A DNA stretch of 64,000 bases from JAWKTV01 sp041398905 (GTDB lineage: Bacteria; Planctomycetota; Planctomycetia; Planctomycetales; Planctomycetaceae). The notes under the pieces were generated by a model. The model did not search any database. It was not told the DNA's origin and was given only the letters and a program-made list of their open reading frames with translations. Made by a program: the position numbers and the translations under genes. The stretch spans positions 372,001-436,000 of the forward strand of contig JAWKTV010000001.1 of NCBI GenBank assembly GCA_041398905.1. Direction: 5' to 3'. Of the stretch, positions 46,222 through 55,434 are shown in pieces; position 1 is the stretch's first letter; each line of letters begins with the position of its first letter.

Positions 46222-48058
46222 CCCATTGCCGCAACAGACCGACACGCCCCTCGATGACGGTGCAAGCGGCGAGACGCATCCCGGTTCGCAGGCGGCCACC
46301 ACCGCCGACTCCGACTGTCCTCATCCGTCGGCACCGTTGCCTGAAGTCTCTCGCTGGCGGGCGCTGGTTGTCGTCACTGTCCCGCTGCTGCTCGCGATCG
46401 GCCTGGCCGCACGGCTCGTCGAACTGCAATGGGTTCGGCACGACGAGTTCGCCCGCCGTGCGAACCGGCTGCGACGGTGGGAGGAACCGGTCGCCGCCCA
46501 GCCGGGCGACATCCTCGACCGCGAAGGTCGGTTGCTCGCCACCAGCGTCGCCACTCGCAGCCTGTTCGTCGACCCCGCCTTCGTCGACGACCCGGCACAA
46601 CTCGCCGCCCGGCTCGCGGTGCCGCTCGGCCTCGATGTCGACCGCTTGACGGCGTTACTCGAGCAGTCTCGCGACCGACGGTTCGTCTGGATCAAACGAC
46701 GATTGACGACCGCCGAGGCGGACGCCGTGCGGGAGCTGACGCTGCCGCGCGAACAGGTCGGATTCCGCAACGAGTTCAAACGACATTACCCCCAGGGAAC
46801 GATCGCGGCACATGTGCTCGGCCTGCGCGACATCGACAACGTGGGCCGGGGCGGGCTGGAGGAAGCGTGCGAAGCCGTGCTGCGCGGGACCGATGGCCGC
46901 CGTGCTGTGCAGCGGGACGCTCGGGGATACATCGTCGATGTCAGCGACACGGCGTCGATACCGGCGGCGAATGGCCAACCGGTTCGCACCACGATCGATA
47001 GCCTGCTGCAGGTACAAGTCGAACGCCGGCTGGATGAGGTGATGAAGCAATGGCAACCCCGCTCGGCGACGGCCATCGTCATGCGACCCCAGTCGGCCGA
47101 GATCCTCGCACTCGCCTGTCGTCCCGCGTTCGACCCCAACCATCCCGAACTCGCACCCGCCGACGGCTGGAAGAATCAGGCGATCGCCTCGATCTTCGAG
47201 CCCGGCTCGACGTTCAAGCCGTTCGTCGTCGGCTGGGCGATGGAGCTGAACCAGCTCGCCCCAGACGAATTGCTTGATTGCGAGTACGGCGCTTACCGCA
47301 TGGGACGACGCATCCTGCACGACCACCATGCCTACAGCGAACTCAGCGTCGCCGATGTGCTCGTCAAATCAAGCAACATCGGCATGGCGAAGATCGGCGA
47401 ACGGCTGGGGAACACCGAGTTGCAACGAATGGTGCGAGCTTTCGGCTTCGGTGCACCAACGGGCCTGGGACTGCCGGGCGAACTGACCGGCATCGTTCGT
47501 CCCGATGCCAAATGGGACGGCTACTCGACCGGCTCGATCCCGATGGGACAAGAGATCGCCGTGACGCCGATGCAGCTCATCACCGCACACGCCGCCCTCG
47601 CCAATGGCGGCCGACTGCTCGCACCGACGCTGCTCCTGTCGACCACGCAATCCGGCACGCTCGAATCCCGACCACCCATTGCCCGAAATCTGCTCACCCC
47701 ATCAAGCGCCAACTGGCTGGTGCAGGAGGCGATGACCGCAGTGGTTGACCGCGGCACTGGCAGGGAGGCGAAGCTCAAAGGTTACTCCGTCTTCGGCAAG
47801 ACCGGGACTTCGCAAGTGGTCGACCCCGAAACTGGCGGATACTCCCACCAGCGCCACATCTGCTCGTTCATCTGCGGCGCACCGGCCGAGTCCCCGGAGG
47901 CGTTGGTGCTGGTGCTGATCGAAGAGCCCGCGGGGGACGGGGCACACTATGGAGGAACCGTCGCCGCCCCGGCCGCGCGCGACATCCTGTCGAACGCGCT
48001 CGAACTGCTGTCGGTGCCCCCAAGACTGGCGCGCGATGCCCAACCGCCAACACGCTGA
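46202..48058 (+). CDS. ftsI: class B penicillin-binding protein (FtsI/SpoVD type)
   Basis: A 618-residue transpeptidase for septal peptidoglycan. N-terminal polar region, one TM helix (ALVVVTVPLLLAIGLAARLVELQW, about 60-80), a PBP dimer domain with PGDILDREGRLLATSVATRSLFVDP, then the transpeptidase domain: SxxK as STFK (Ser336, Lys339) in EPGSTFKPFVVGW, SxN as SSN (390-392) and KTGT (Lys533). Late conserved LLIEEPAGDGAHYGGTVAAPAARDI also fits. No PASTA domains. Start at the ATG at 46202, overlapping ftsL. Gene order rsmH-LysM-ftsL-ftsI is a dcw fragment; murE/murF do not follow, instead a gap and a minus-strand gene. Confidence 0.92.
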   Translation: MTNGETDPLPQQTDTPLDDGASGETHPGSQAATTADSDCPHPSAPLPEVSRWRALVVVTVPLLLAIGLAARLVELQWVRHDEFARRANRLRRWEEPVAAQPGDILDREGRLLATSVATRSLFVDPAFVDDPAQLAARLAVPLGLDVDRLTALLEQSRDRRFVWIKRRLTTAEADAVRELTLPREQVGFRNEFKRHYPQGTIAAHVLGLRDIDNVGRGGLEEACEAVLRGTDGRRAVQRDARGYIVDVSDTASIPAANGQPVRTTIDSLLQVQVERRLDEVMKQWQPRSATAIVMRPQSAEILALACRPAFDPNHPELAPADGWKNQAIASIFEPGSTFKPFVVGWAMELNQLAPDELLDCEYGAYRMGRRILHDHHAYSELSVADVLVKSSNIGMAKIGERLGNTELQRMVRAFGFGAPTGLGLPGELTGIVRPDAKWDGYSTGSIPMGQEIAVTPMQLITAHAALANGGRLLAPTLLLSTTQSGTLESRPPIARNLLTPSSANWLVQEAMTAVVDRGTGREAKLKGYSVFGKTGTSQVVDPETGGYSHQRHICSFICGAPAESPEALVLVLIEEPAGDGAHYGGTVAAPAARDILSNALELLSVPPRLARDAQPPTR

Positions 48059-48279
48059 ACCAAGCCACCCGCCGCCATCGTCGCTGACATCACCAGCCCG
48101 ATTCAGCACGTGTCATGGGCATCCTGCCAACAACGTCCCGGCAGAAGGTCGTGTCGATGCAAGTCCTGGTCACGGACTGGAGTTCCGTGCCGCGAGTTTC
48201 TCAGCAGGCTGTTAGCGCCGCGATACCAGGCCGCCGCTTGTGGGCACGGCCTGACTCCCCCAAAGGTCACTTTCAATGA

Positions 48280-48582
48280 TCACCTTTTCAATTGCCGTTT
48301 CAACTGCTCCAGCCTCGTCTTCGCGAGCGTCGCTCTCAGGATGTCGTCACGGCCATCAGTGCTCGCGCTGAGCACCCGTCGTTCGGCTTTCGCGACCTCC
48401 ACCACTTGCACCCGAATCGCAATACGAATCTCCGCCAGCTCGACCGCCCCCTCGATGAAACAGGGCGAGACTCCGCCTGATTTCAATGCGGTCTCCTGCC
48501 CGGAAACCTGCGGGATCGCAGAATGAGACAACCCGAGAAGCGCGACTGCGCCCAGCGCGATCAGCAGGGTTGTCAGCGACAT
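48280..48582 (-). CDS. small secreted hypothetical protein
   Basis: A 100-residue candidate from the ATG at 48582. It begins with a plausible signal peptide (MSLTTLLIALGAVALLGLSHSAIPQ). The rest forms an amphipathic helix with Lys/Arg/Glu/Leu heptads (VELAEIRIAIRVQVVEVAKAERRVL; ATLAKTRLEQLKRQLKR), suggesting a coiled coil. Divergent from the SufE-SufS gene. Lacking any recognised domain, it rests on signal plus heptads; may be an exported oligomerising peptide. Confidence 0.5.
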   Translation of the reverse strand: MSLTTLLIALGAVALLGLSHSAIPQVSGQETALKSGGVSPCFIEGAVELAEIRIAIRVQVVEVAKAERRVLSASTDGRDDILRATLAKTRLEQLKRQLKR

Positions 48583-48973
48583 CGTCGATCGGAAACACAC
48601 GGCGGACTCCAGTGTTGAGCGCCGACCAGCAGTTGGCAGGGTGATCGGACCAAAGCGCATGTGGGCGCGCCGGGGTTGAGTCGACGTGGAGGTGCGGCGG
48701 GAAGAAAGCGAACCAATGCGACCAATGAAGCAGGGGAGAATTCCCAATCAGAAATGCCTGGTCGCGATAGATCAACATCGGCTGAAAACTCGCCCCCCGC
48801 CCAAGTCAAGCGCCTCCGCGTTGAACCTCTCCGCCTCTCCCGGGCGAGACAGCAAGACCCCGGCCCGTTTACGTCCATCGTGGTGCGGTCTACTCTAAAG
48901 GGGGGCGGGGATCCGCGTACGCGAACGCTGGATGTGGCACCGCCCCTTCATCAGTTGCACAGGACTGGCCGTA
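48583..48973. other. divergent intergenic region
   Basis: 391 bases between the small secreted protein and the SufE-SufS fusion gene. No gene, strong promoter or palindrome found by eye; an Isc/Suf-type regulator site could not be recognised. Confidence 0.35.
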
Positions 48974-50719
48974 ATGTCGGCGACGAAGACGATGACGATC
49001 GACGAACTCCGCGATGAGTTTGACTTCCTCGGAGACTGGGAAGAGCAGTGCCGATTCCTCATCGAACTCGGTGAGGAACTCCCCGAACTCCCCCCCGCCG
49101 AGCAGACCGAGGAGCATCGCGTGCTCGGCTGTCAGGCCCGCGTCTGGCTCGTCACCGAGGTGCTGCGGGACAACGGCGCGACCCGACTCAGGATTCGCGC
49201 CAAAAGCGACGCCCGCATCGTCGACGGACTGATCGTCGTGCTCCTCGCCCTGTTCGACGGCAAGTCGCCCGAACAGATTCTCGCCACCGACTTCCGCGAC
49301 ACCTTCGCCGAACTCGGGCTCGAAACCCACCTCGTTCCGCAGCGGAAGAACGGCCTCTACGCCATGGTCGAGCGCGTCCGCAACGAGGCCCGCGCCTTGA
49401 CCGGCACGTCCGACATCACGAACCCCGAAACGCCCCGCAGCGCCAGCCTCGAACTCCCCACCGACGACGAGCAGCGGCCGCGACGACGCATCTTCGATGT
49501 CGACGACGCCCGCGCGCTCTTCCCCGCCCTCCAGCAATGCCTCCCCGGCGGCTACCCCGTCACCTATCTCGACTCCGCGTCATCCGCCCAGAAGCCGCAG
49601 GTCGTGATCGACAAGGAAGTCGAGGTCTACGAACAGTACTACGCCAACGCCTACCGGGGCGTCTACCGCTACGGCGATCGCGTCAGCCTCGAACTCGAAA
49701 AGGCCCGCGAGAAGGTCCAGTGGTTCATCGGCGCCCGCGGCGTCGATGAAATCGTCTTCACCTCCGGCACGACGATGTCCATCAACCTCGTCGCCAACGC
49801 CTGGGGCCGCAAGTTCCTCAAACCCGGCGACGAAGTGCTGCTCACCGAACTCGAGCACCACGCCAACATCGTCCCCTGGCAATGGATCGCCCGGCAAACC
49901 GGCGCCACCGTCCGCTTCATCCCCCTCACCAGCGATGGCCGCGTCGATCTCACGCAGTTCGCCGCGCTGCTCTCCGAACGCACAAAGCTGCTGGCCGTCA
50001 CCGGCATGTCCAACGTGCTCGGCACCGTCCCGCCGGTCCAGGAGATGGTCCGGAAGGCCAAGGAGGTCGGGGCCCTCGTCCTCGTCGACGCCGCGCAGAG
50101 CATCCCCCACATGCCCATCGACGTCAGCCGCGACCAGATCGACTTCCTCGCCTTCTCCGGCCACAAAGTCTACGGACCCAGCGGCGTCGGCGTGCTCTAC
50201 GGACGCCGCGAACTGCTCGAGGCGATGGACCCCTTCCTCTGCGGCGGCCACATGATCGCGACCGTCGGCTGGGCAGACAGCACCTGGTCCGCCCCCCCCG
50301 CCAAGTTCGAGGCGGGAACGCCCCCCATCGCACAGGCCATCGCCCTGGGCACCGCCCTCGACTTCCTCTCCGAGTACACCCTCTGCCCGCTCCACAAGCA
50401 CGAACAGTCACTCCTCCGCACCGCCCACGAGCGAATGCTCGAGATCCCCGGCCTGAAGATCCACGGCCCGCCGACGTCCGAGAAAGGCGCGATCGTCAGC
50501 TTCACCATCGACGGCGTCGCCGCGGGTGACATCGCGCAACTGCTCGACCTCCGCGGCATCTTCGTGCGGCACGGACATCACTGCACCATGCCCCTGCACG
50601 AACGACTCGGCGTCGCCGCCACCGTCCGCGCCAGCTTCGCGCTCTACAACACCCTCGACGACATCGACCGCCTCATCTCCGGACTAAGGTTCGTCCTCAA
50701 AGAACTCAACCGACCCTGA
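48974..50719 (+). CDS. SufE-SufS fusion: sulfur acceptor plus cysteine desulfurase
   Basis: One 581-residue polypeptide holds both partners of the SUF sulfur-mobilising pair. SufE domain, about residues 7-145: TIDELRDEFDFLGDWEEQCRFLIELG, EHRVLGCQARVWL with acceptor Cys53, FAELGLETHLVPQRKNGLYAMVERV. After a short linker, the SufS domain from about 170: PVTYLDSASSAQKP, ANAYRGVYRYGDRVSLELEKAR, IVFTSGTTMSINLVA, ELEHHANIVPWQWIA, LVDAAQSIPHMPIDV, SGHKVYGPSGVGVLYG with PLP Lys398, and VRHGHHCTMPLHERLG with the desulfurase Cys537. Cys-desulfurated persulfide would pass intramolecularly from Cys537 to Cys53 and then to SufBC2D. Start at the ATG at 48974, matching SufE homologues. No other suf gene is adjacent. 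Confidence 0.93.
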   Translation: MSATKTMTIDELRDEFDFLGDWEEQCRFLIELGEELPELPPAEQTEEHRVLGCQARVWLVTEVLRDNGATRLRIRAKSDARIVDGLIVVLLALFDGKSPEQILATDFRDTFAELGLETHLVPQRKNGLYAMVERVRNEARALTGTSDITNPETPRSASLELPTDDEQRPRRRIFDVDDARALFPALQQCLPGGYPVTYLDSASSAQKPQVVIDKEVEVYEQYYANAYRGVYRYGDRVSLELEKAREKVQWFIGARGVDEIVFTSGTTMSINLVANAWGRKFLKPGDEVLLTELEHHANIVPWQWIARQTGATVRFIPLTSDGRVDLTQFAALLSERTKLLAVTGMSNVLGTVPPVQEMVRKAKEVGALVLVDAAQSIPHMPIDVSRDQIDFLAFSGHKVYGPSGVGVLYGRRELLEAMDPFLCGGHMIATVGWADSTWSAPPAKFEAGTPPIAQAIALGTALDFLSEYTLCPLHKHEQSLLRTAHERMLEIPGLKIHGPPTSEKGAIVSFTIDGVAAGDIAQLLDLRGIFVRHGHHCTMPLHERLGVAATVRASFALYNTLDDIDRLISGLRFVLKELNRP

Positions 50720-50758
50720 ACACCACCTGACCAACCAACCCGTCCACCAAGTGACTCC

Positions 50759-52027
50759 GTGAACAACCCCATCCTCGCCTGGATCTGCTGCTGCATGCTT
50801 CTCTCCGCCCCCCTGCCAGCCGAGGACGACCCGCCCCTCGCTCAACTCATCGAGCGCGCCGAGCAAGGCGATCATGCGGTCGAGCTGACGCTCGCTGTTC
50901 GCTACCGCGACGGCCAAGGGGTTGAACGCGACTACACGCAGGCCCTCCGCTGGGGACACCGCGCCGCCGACAGCGGCAACCCCGTCGCCATGGACTTCGT
51001 CGGCTGGATGTACTTCCGCGGTCTGGGCGTTGAACAGAACGGGGCCATCGCCGCCGGCTACTTCCGCGCAGCCGCTCCCCATTGCGCTGCGGCCGCCTGG
51101 AATCTTGGGCAGTGCTACTTCGCCGCTCAGGGCGTCGAGCAGGACATCGAGCAGGCGCTCGAAGCCTGGAAGCTGGCGACGTCGCAAGGCCACGGGCGCG
51201 CCGCCTCGACCGCCGCGATGGTATACCTTTCGGGAGAAGGGGTTCCCGTCGACACTCAGGAGGCGCGGCGGCTGGCCGAACGGGCCGTCGAACTGGACGA
51301 TCCCAACGGCTACGTCGTCCTCGGTGAAATCTGCTTTCAGGAGGGTGACCACGAACGCGCCCGGGAGTTGTGGACGACCGTCTCGAAGAAGAGCCCGACC
51401 CGACCCACCAGCCAGCCCGAACAGCCCTCCGGTCAACTCGCCGCCCAGCAGGGGGCCGACCTGCTGAAACTCTTTGACCACCGCCTCCAACAGCCCCGGC
51501 CGGGGAAGTTCGCGCTGCTCCCGATCGAACATGTCCATCAGGGCTGGAACAACTGCGGAGCCACCAGTTGCGCCATTTTCGCCCGCGCGCAACAGCACCG
51601 GATTGGCGGTTGGGACTATAAGAAGCTCTGCCCGTCACCGCTTGGCACTGGGACCGACTGGGCCGACCTCGTCGACGCCGCGAAAAGCGTCGGACTCCGT
51701 TGGAAGCTCATCACCTTCACCGCCGACGACACCGGCTTCACCGCGGCGACCGACTTCGCCCGGCAAGAAATCGATGCCGGCCGTCCAGTCGTCATCGACT
51801 TCAAGTACATCGGCCCTCAGTACCCCGGCGGTGAAGCGGGGCACACACTGTTGCTCGCCGGCTACGACAACGAGCAGCAGACATTCATCCTTTGCAACCC
51901 CGCGCTTCCCACGCCGGGCCTGCAACTCATCTCGGCCGACGACCTCAAGCACTACTGGCGCTCCGACCACTACAGCCGCGTCTCGAACGACGTCCTCTCG
52001 CGGCCGGCGATCGTCATCGAGCGATAA
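50759..52027 (+). CDS. secreted Sel1-repeat protein with C39-like peptidase domain
   Basis: A 422-residue protein, GTG start at 50759, 39 bases after sufE-sufS. A signal peptide (ILAWICCCMLLSAPLPA) is followed by four or so Sel1-type repeats (about 25-205; VAMDFVGWMYFRGLGVEQNGAIAAGYFRAAA, AAWNLGQCYFAAQGVEQDIEQALEAWKLA, AAMVYLSGEGVPVDTQEARRLAERA). The C-terminal region (about 255-422) is a papain-like C39-family peptidase: HQGWNNCGATSCAIFA with Cys266, GEAGHTLLLAGYD with His362, and FILCNPA supplying the third residue. C39 domains elsewhere cleave double-glycine leaders or act on peptides. Here it acts outside the cytoplasm; substrate and any partner unknown. Confidence 0.85.
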   Translation: MNNPILAWICCCMLLSAPLPAEDDPPLAQLIERAEQGDHAVELTLAVRYRDGQGVERDYTQALRWGHRAADSGNPVAMDFVGWMYFRGLGVEQNGAIAAGYFRAAAPHCAAAAWNLGQCYFAAQGVEQDIEQALEAWKLATSQGHGRAASTAAMVYLSGEGVPVDTQEARRLAERAVELDDPNGYVVLGEICFQEGDHERARELWTTVSKKSPTRPTSQPEQPSGQLAAQQGADLLKLFDHRLQQPRPGKFALLPIEHVHQGWNNCGATSCAIFARAQQHRIGGWDYKKLCPSPLGTGTDWADLVDAAKSVGLRWKLITFTADDTGFTAATDFARQEIDAGRPVVIDFKYIGPQYPGGEAGHTLLLAGYDNEQQTFILCNPALPTPGLQLISADDLKHYWRSDHYSRVSNDVLSRPAIVIER

Positions 52028-52187
52028 CCCCGCCCACCGGCGGGGTGACGTGCAATCTCGATCGAACTCCCGGAATCGCGCGAAACCTCCAGGGGGGACG
52101 GTACGTCCACGCTGTGACAACCTTCGATCGTCATCACTCGACCAGTGTCATCCGGTCGGGTAAGCCCTCCAGTGGCACTCAACCTCC

Positions 52188-53665
52188 ATGCACGCTCATC
52201 CCCACCTCGAAGCTACGGCGATGCTGCCGACGGACGGCAAGACGAAGCCGATCACCGTCATCGGCAACGCGGCGATCCGACCAACCTTCGATTGAAACCT
52301 GCCTGCAGCAGGCGATCAACTCCCGTCTCGCGCGGGGGTCACGGACCTCGTCCTCAATCCTGATGGGCACTGCGGATACGGCGCCCGGTCGGCTGTGTCA
52401 TGGTCTCGCCATCGCATGTCTATCCGGGACCGGTCGGCGTCGATATCAAGTGCTCGATGTCGCTGCTGCAGCTCGACCTGCCAGCCGACCAGATCGACGA
52501 ACGGCCGGTCCGCCGCGCGCTCATCAATGCGGTCTGCGAGCGACTCCCAACAGGGGCCGGGCGCGGGCAGCGACACGCGCCAAAGTCCCGCCCAGTGTCC
52601 GTGGAACTTGGCAAACAGGCACTCATCGAAGGGGCGTCGCCGTCGGTCTGCGCGCAGCTCGGCATCCCCCCGGAGTGGGCAAGCCACTGCGAAGACGCCC
52701 ACCACTTCGGCCACGACGACACGGCCGACACGCTCGCCCTCCGGCTCGACCAGCATCTCGATGCCGGCTTCTTCCGCAACTTCGCCGACAACGTCTCCCA
52801 ACTCGGCAGCTACGGCGGCGGCAATCACTTCGGCGAGTGCGAAGTCGTGCATGTCGAGAACAACGACCGGGCGCAGCGGGCGGCTGAGGTGTTTGGCCTG
52901 GTCGATGGCCGCGTCGCGTTCCTCTCGCACTGCGGCTCGCGCGGCATCGGCCACAAGCTGGCGAGCGGACAGTTCAAGTCGCTCCAGGAGAAATTCAGCC
53001 GCTGGGACATTCCCCTGCCAGGCAACGATCGCGAACTCGTCTACGCACCACTCGGCACCGCCGAGGCCGACGCTTATCTGGACGACATGGCGCTCGGTGC
53101 GAACTTCGCCACGGTCAACCACATGCTCATCAACGCGCTCGTCCTCGAGGCGTTCCAGGAGCTGTTTCCAGGCGTCAACGGGCGACTCGTGTACTTCATC
53201 AGCCACAACATCGCGCGGAAGGAAATCGTCGACAACCGGCCGGCCTGGGTGCATCGCAAGGGAGCGACGCGGGCGTTCCCGGCCGGTCACCACGCGCTCA
53301 AAGGCACCATCTACGAGGCGACCGGACACCCGATCCTGCTGCCGGGCAACCCGCAGGCCGGGTCCAGCGTCATGGTCGCCGACGAAGGCGCGGCGGTGAG
53401 CTGCTACAGCGTCAACCACGGTGCCGGCCGCGCGCTCGGCCGTAAACGCGCCATGCGCGAACTCGACCAGAAGTCCATCGACCACTCGTTCGATCAGCAC
53501 GATATCCTGACCAACTGCCGACAGTACCCCCGCGACGAAGCTCCAGCCGCCTACAAGGACTTCGACGAGGTGCTGCGGTCCGTCAAGCAAGCGGGGCTGG
53601 CCACCGAAGTCGCCCGACTGAAGGCCCGGTTCGTGATCAAGGACAGTACGCAGGCGGACGACTGA
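52188..53665 (+). CDS. rtcB: RtcB-family RNA ligase, several frame breaks near the start
   Basis: Joins 2',3'-cyclic phosphate or 3'-phosphate and 5'-OH RNA ends with GTP and Mn(II). From an ATG at 52188 the first 35 codons read ...TKPITVIGNAAIRPTF; breaks near 52290, in G5 at 52334-52338 and in C3 at 52384-52386 then connect CLQQAINSRLARG, VTDLVLNPDGHCGYGAP and VGCVMVSPSHVYPGPVGVDIKCSMS. From there the frame is intact to 53665. Metal and guanylation residues are present: GVDIKCSM (Cys), GGGNHFGE (His), SHCGSRGIGH, ISHN and NHGAGRALGR (the GMP-accepting His). Full length about 490 residues, slightly above typical. Active enzyme is likely if the breaks are sequencing errors. Confidence 0.87.
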
Positions 53666-53725
53666 CCCGGCTCAACCGCCGGGCCAGCTATCCGTTGTCC
53701 GCGTCCTCAAGCGGATCGGCTGCGG

Positions 53726-54154
53726 CTACTCGGCTTTCGGCTCGGGCGCCGGGTCGGTCTGGTCAGCGTCGTTCGCCGCATCGGCGTTGTCTGGCTGCGC
53801 GCCCCGCTTGCGGGCCTCGGCGCGAAGTTCCTTCAGCCGGAGCTGCTGACCCGGCGAAAGTTCCTGCTCCATCGCGGAGTCGCGCTGCTTCACCAACTCG
53901 CGAATCTGATCCCGCAACGCCTCGATCCGCGCTTCATAGTCCGCATCGATCTTCAACAGCTTCTCACGCTGCTCGTCAGAGACGCCCAGCTTGCCGAAGT
54001 AGTTCGGCAACTGCTGTCGCGGAGTCGCGGCCGACTCGCCCTGACCCGACTCCGCGCCGGCTCCGCCCGGATCCTTCTGCGCGAAGGACTCATGATTCCA
54101 CAGGCACAGCCCCGCCAGCAAAGCCGCCAGCACCCAGATACGTGGACGAGTCAT
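53726..54154 (-). CDS. small secreted coiled-coil protein
   Basis: A 142-residue exported protein from the ATG at 54154 with a signal peptide (RIWVLAALLAGLCLWNHESFA). Residues about 45-110: LPNYFGKLGVSDEQREKLLKIDADYEARIEALRDQIRELVKQRDSAMEQELSPGQQLRLKELRAEARKR, a pattern often seen in planctomycete exported proteins related to Spy/CpxP-like LTXXQ helices. The C-terminus is acidic (ADAANDADQTDPAPEP). It may be a periplasmic chaperone-like or metal-responsive helical protein; no ligand is evident. Confidence 0.75.
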   Translation of the reverse strand: MTRPRIWVLAALLAGLCLWNHESFAQKDPGGAGAESGQGESAATPRQQLPNYFGKLGVSDEQREKLLKIDADYEARIEALRDQIRELVKQRDSAMEQELSPGQQLRLKELRAEARKRGAQPDNADAANDADQTDPAPEPKAE

Positions 54155-54795
54155 CTCAGAATTCCTGCTGCTCAAATGGTCTGGAAATCGAATCCCTGCG
54201 AAGCCTCTGACCGTCTCCGATTCGGCCACCAAATCGACTCCCGCCGCCAACCACCCCACCCGGCTCCAGCCCGCGTTCAAGCCGGACACCACGGCCTCCG
54301 CGCGAGCGGTCCTGAATGACCTCAGCTGCTGTCGTCGGTGCAGTCGCACACGTCAATCGGATGCGACTCCTCCATCCAGTCCGGCACAAAATCGCACTTG
54401 CACACCCCATCGACCTGCGATGTCACTGTGGCGATTTAATGCAGCTTGCGAGTCTATCGGCCGCGCTTGATCCGACGCAAGTATTGGAAAAGAGCCTCAA
54501 TCGGTAGCAGGGGTGCGCGGGCCTCTCACCAGCGGTTGCGTCCTGCGAAGTCGTCGTGCCGACCGGGATTGAGAGGGAACCCATACCGAGATCACGGCTT
54601 CACGGCTCCGACTTGGGGTGCAGTTCAAGACGCGCGGTCGAGAGGGACGGGGTGCTCGTGCTGCCGGGTCCATGGTCCGAACCGCTGGGGAGAGGGCGGG
54701 CGAAAGCCTCAGTGCCGCCAGAGAAGTTGATTGCCGCCGAAGCTTCGACGACACTTCGCAGTCGCTGCTTCGCACTGTGTTCCCGGCTTGACCTG
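54155..54795. other. long intergenic region
   Basis: 641 bases between the divergent secreted-protein gene and the kinase gene. No recognisable gene on either strand. The kinase frame is open through its last 240 bases but carries no homology before 54796. Confidence 0.4.
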
Positions 54796-55434
54796 ATGTC
54801 CAACGATCCCGCCAATCGATGTATCGGCCCGTTTCAGCTCGACGGTCGTCTGGGCGTGGGGGGCATGGGGATCGTGTATCGGGCCACGTATCTTAAGGGC
54901 GGGCAGCAGGTCGCGGTCAAGGTGCTCGCCCCCGATCTGACCGCGGACTACAAGGTCGCCAAGCGGTTCGAACGCGAGATGGCGATCCTCAAGAAGCTCA
55001 GGCACCCCAACATCGTCCGTTACTACGGCGGCGGGATGAGCGGGCAGCAACAGTTCTACGCGATGGAACTGGTCAACGGCGGGTCGGTCGATGACTTGCT
55101 GCGAAAGCAGGGGCGACTGAGCTGGGAGACGGTCGTCGACTACGGCATGCAGATCGCCAAGGCGCTCGAGCATGCCCACGACGCCGCGATCATTCACCGC
55201 GACCTCAAGCCCGCCAACCTGCTGTTGACGGAAAAGGGCGTCATCAAGCTGAGTGACTTCGGCATCGCCCGCGACACACAAAGCACCGCGCTGACGCAGG
55301 CCGGCAAAACCGTCGGCACCATGGCGTACATGGCCCCCGAGCAAATCACCGGAAAGTCCCCCATCCTGCTGATCTTTCGCGGACCTGGCTGCCGCCAGCT
55401 CCGCTCCCTTTCCGTGTTCACTGGAACTCCGCAC
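54796..55434 (+). pseudogene. Ser/Thr protein kinase, truncated after the activation segment
   Basis: About 190 residues of a Hanks-type kinase from the ATG at 54796: IGPFQLDGRLGVGGMGIVYRA (Gly loop), VAVKVLAP (ATP Lys), HPNIVRYYGGG, IIHRDLKPANLLLTEKGVIKLSDFGIARD (catalytic Asp and DFG) and GTMAYMAPEQITGKSP (APE-type). At about 55360 kinase homology stops: the expected DLYALGC segment, the rest of the C-lobe and any juxtamembrane or sensor region are absent. The frame continues as unrelated sequence that becomes the leader of the methyltransferase gene. Without subdomains IX-XI it should be inactive. Either a genuine deletion joined the two genes, or the assembly collapsed a segment. Confidence 0.8.

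Noticed and set aside
53666..53683. CCCGGC/GCCGGG hairpin directly after rtcB
   Set aside because: Only six pairs and no T run; too weak to call a terminator.
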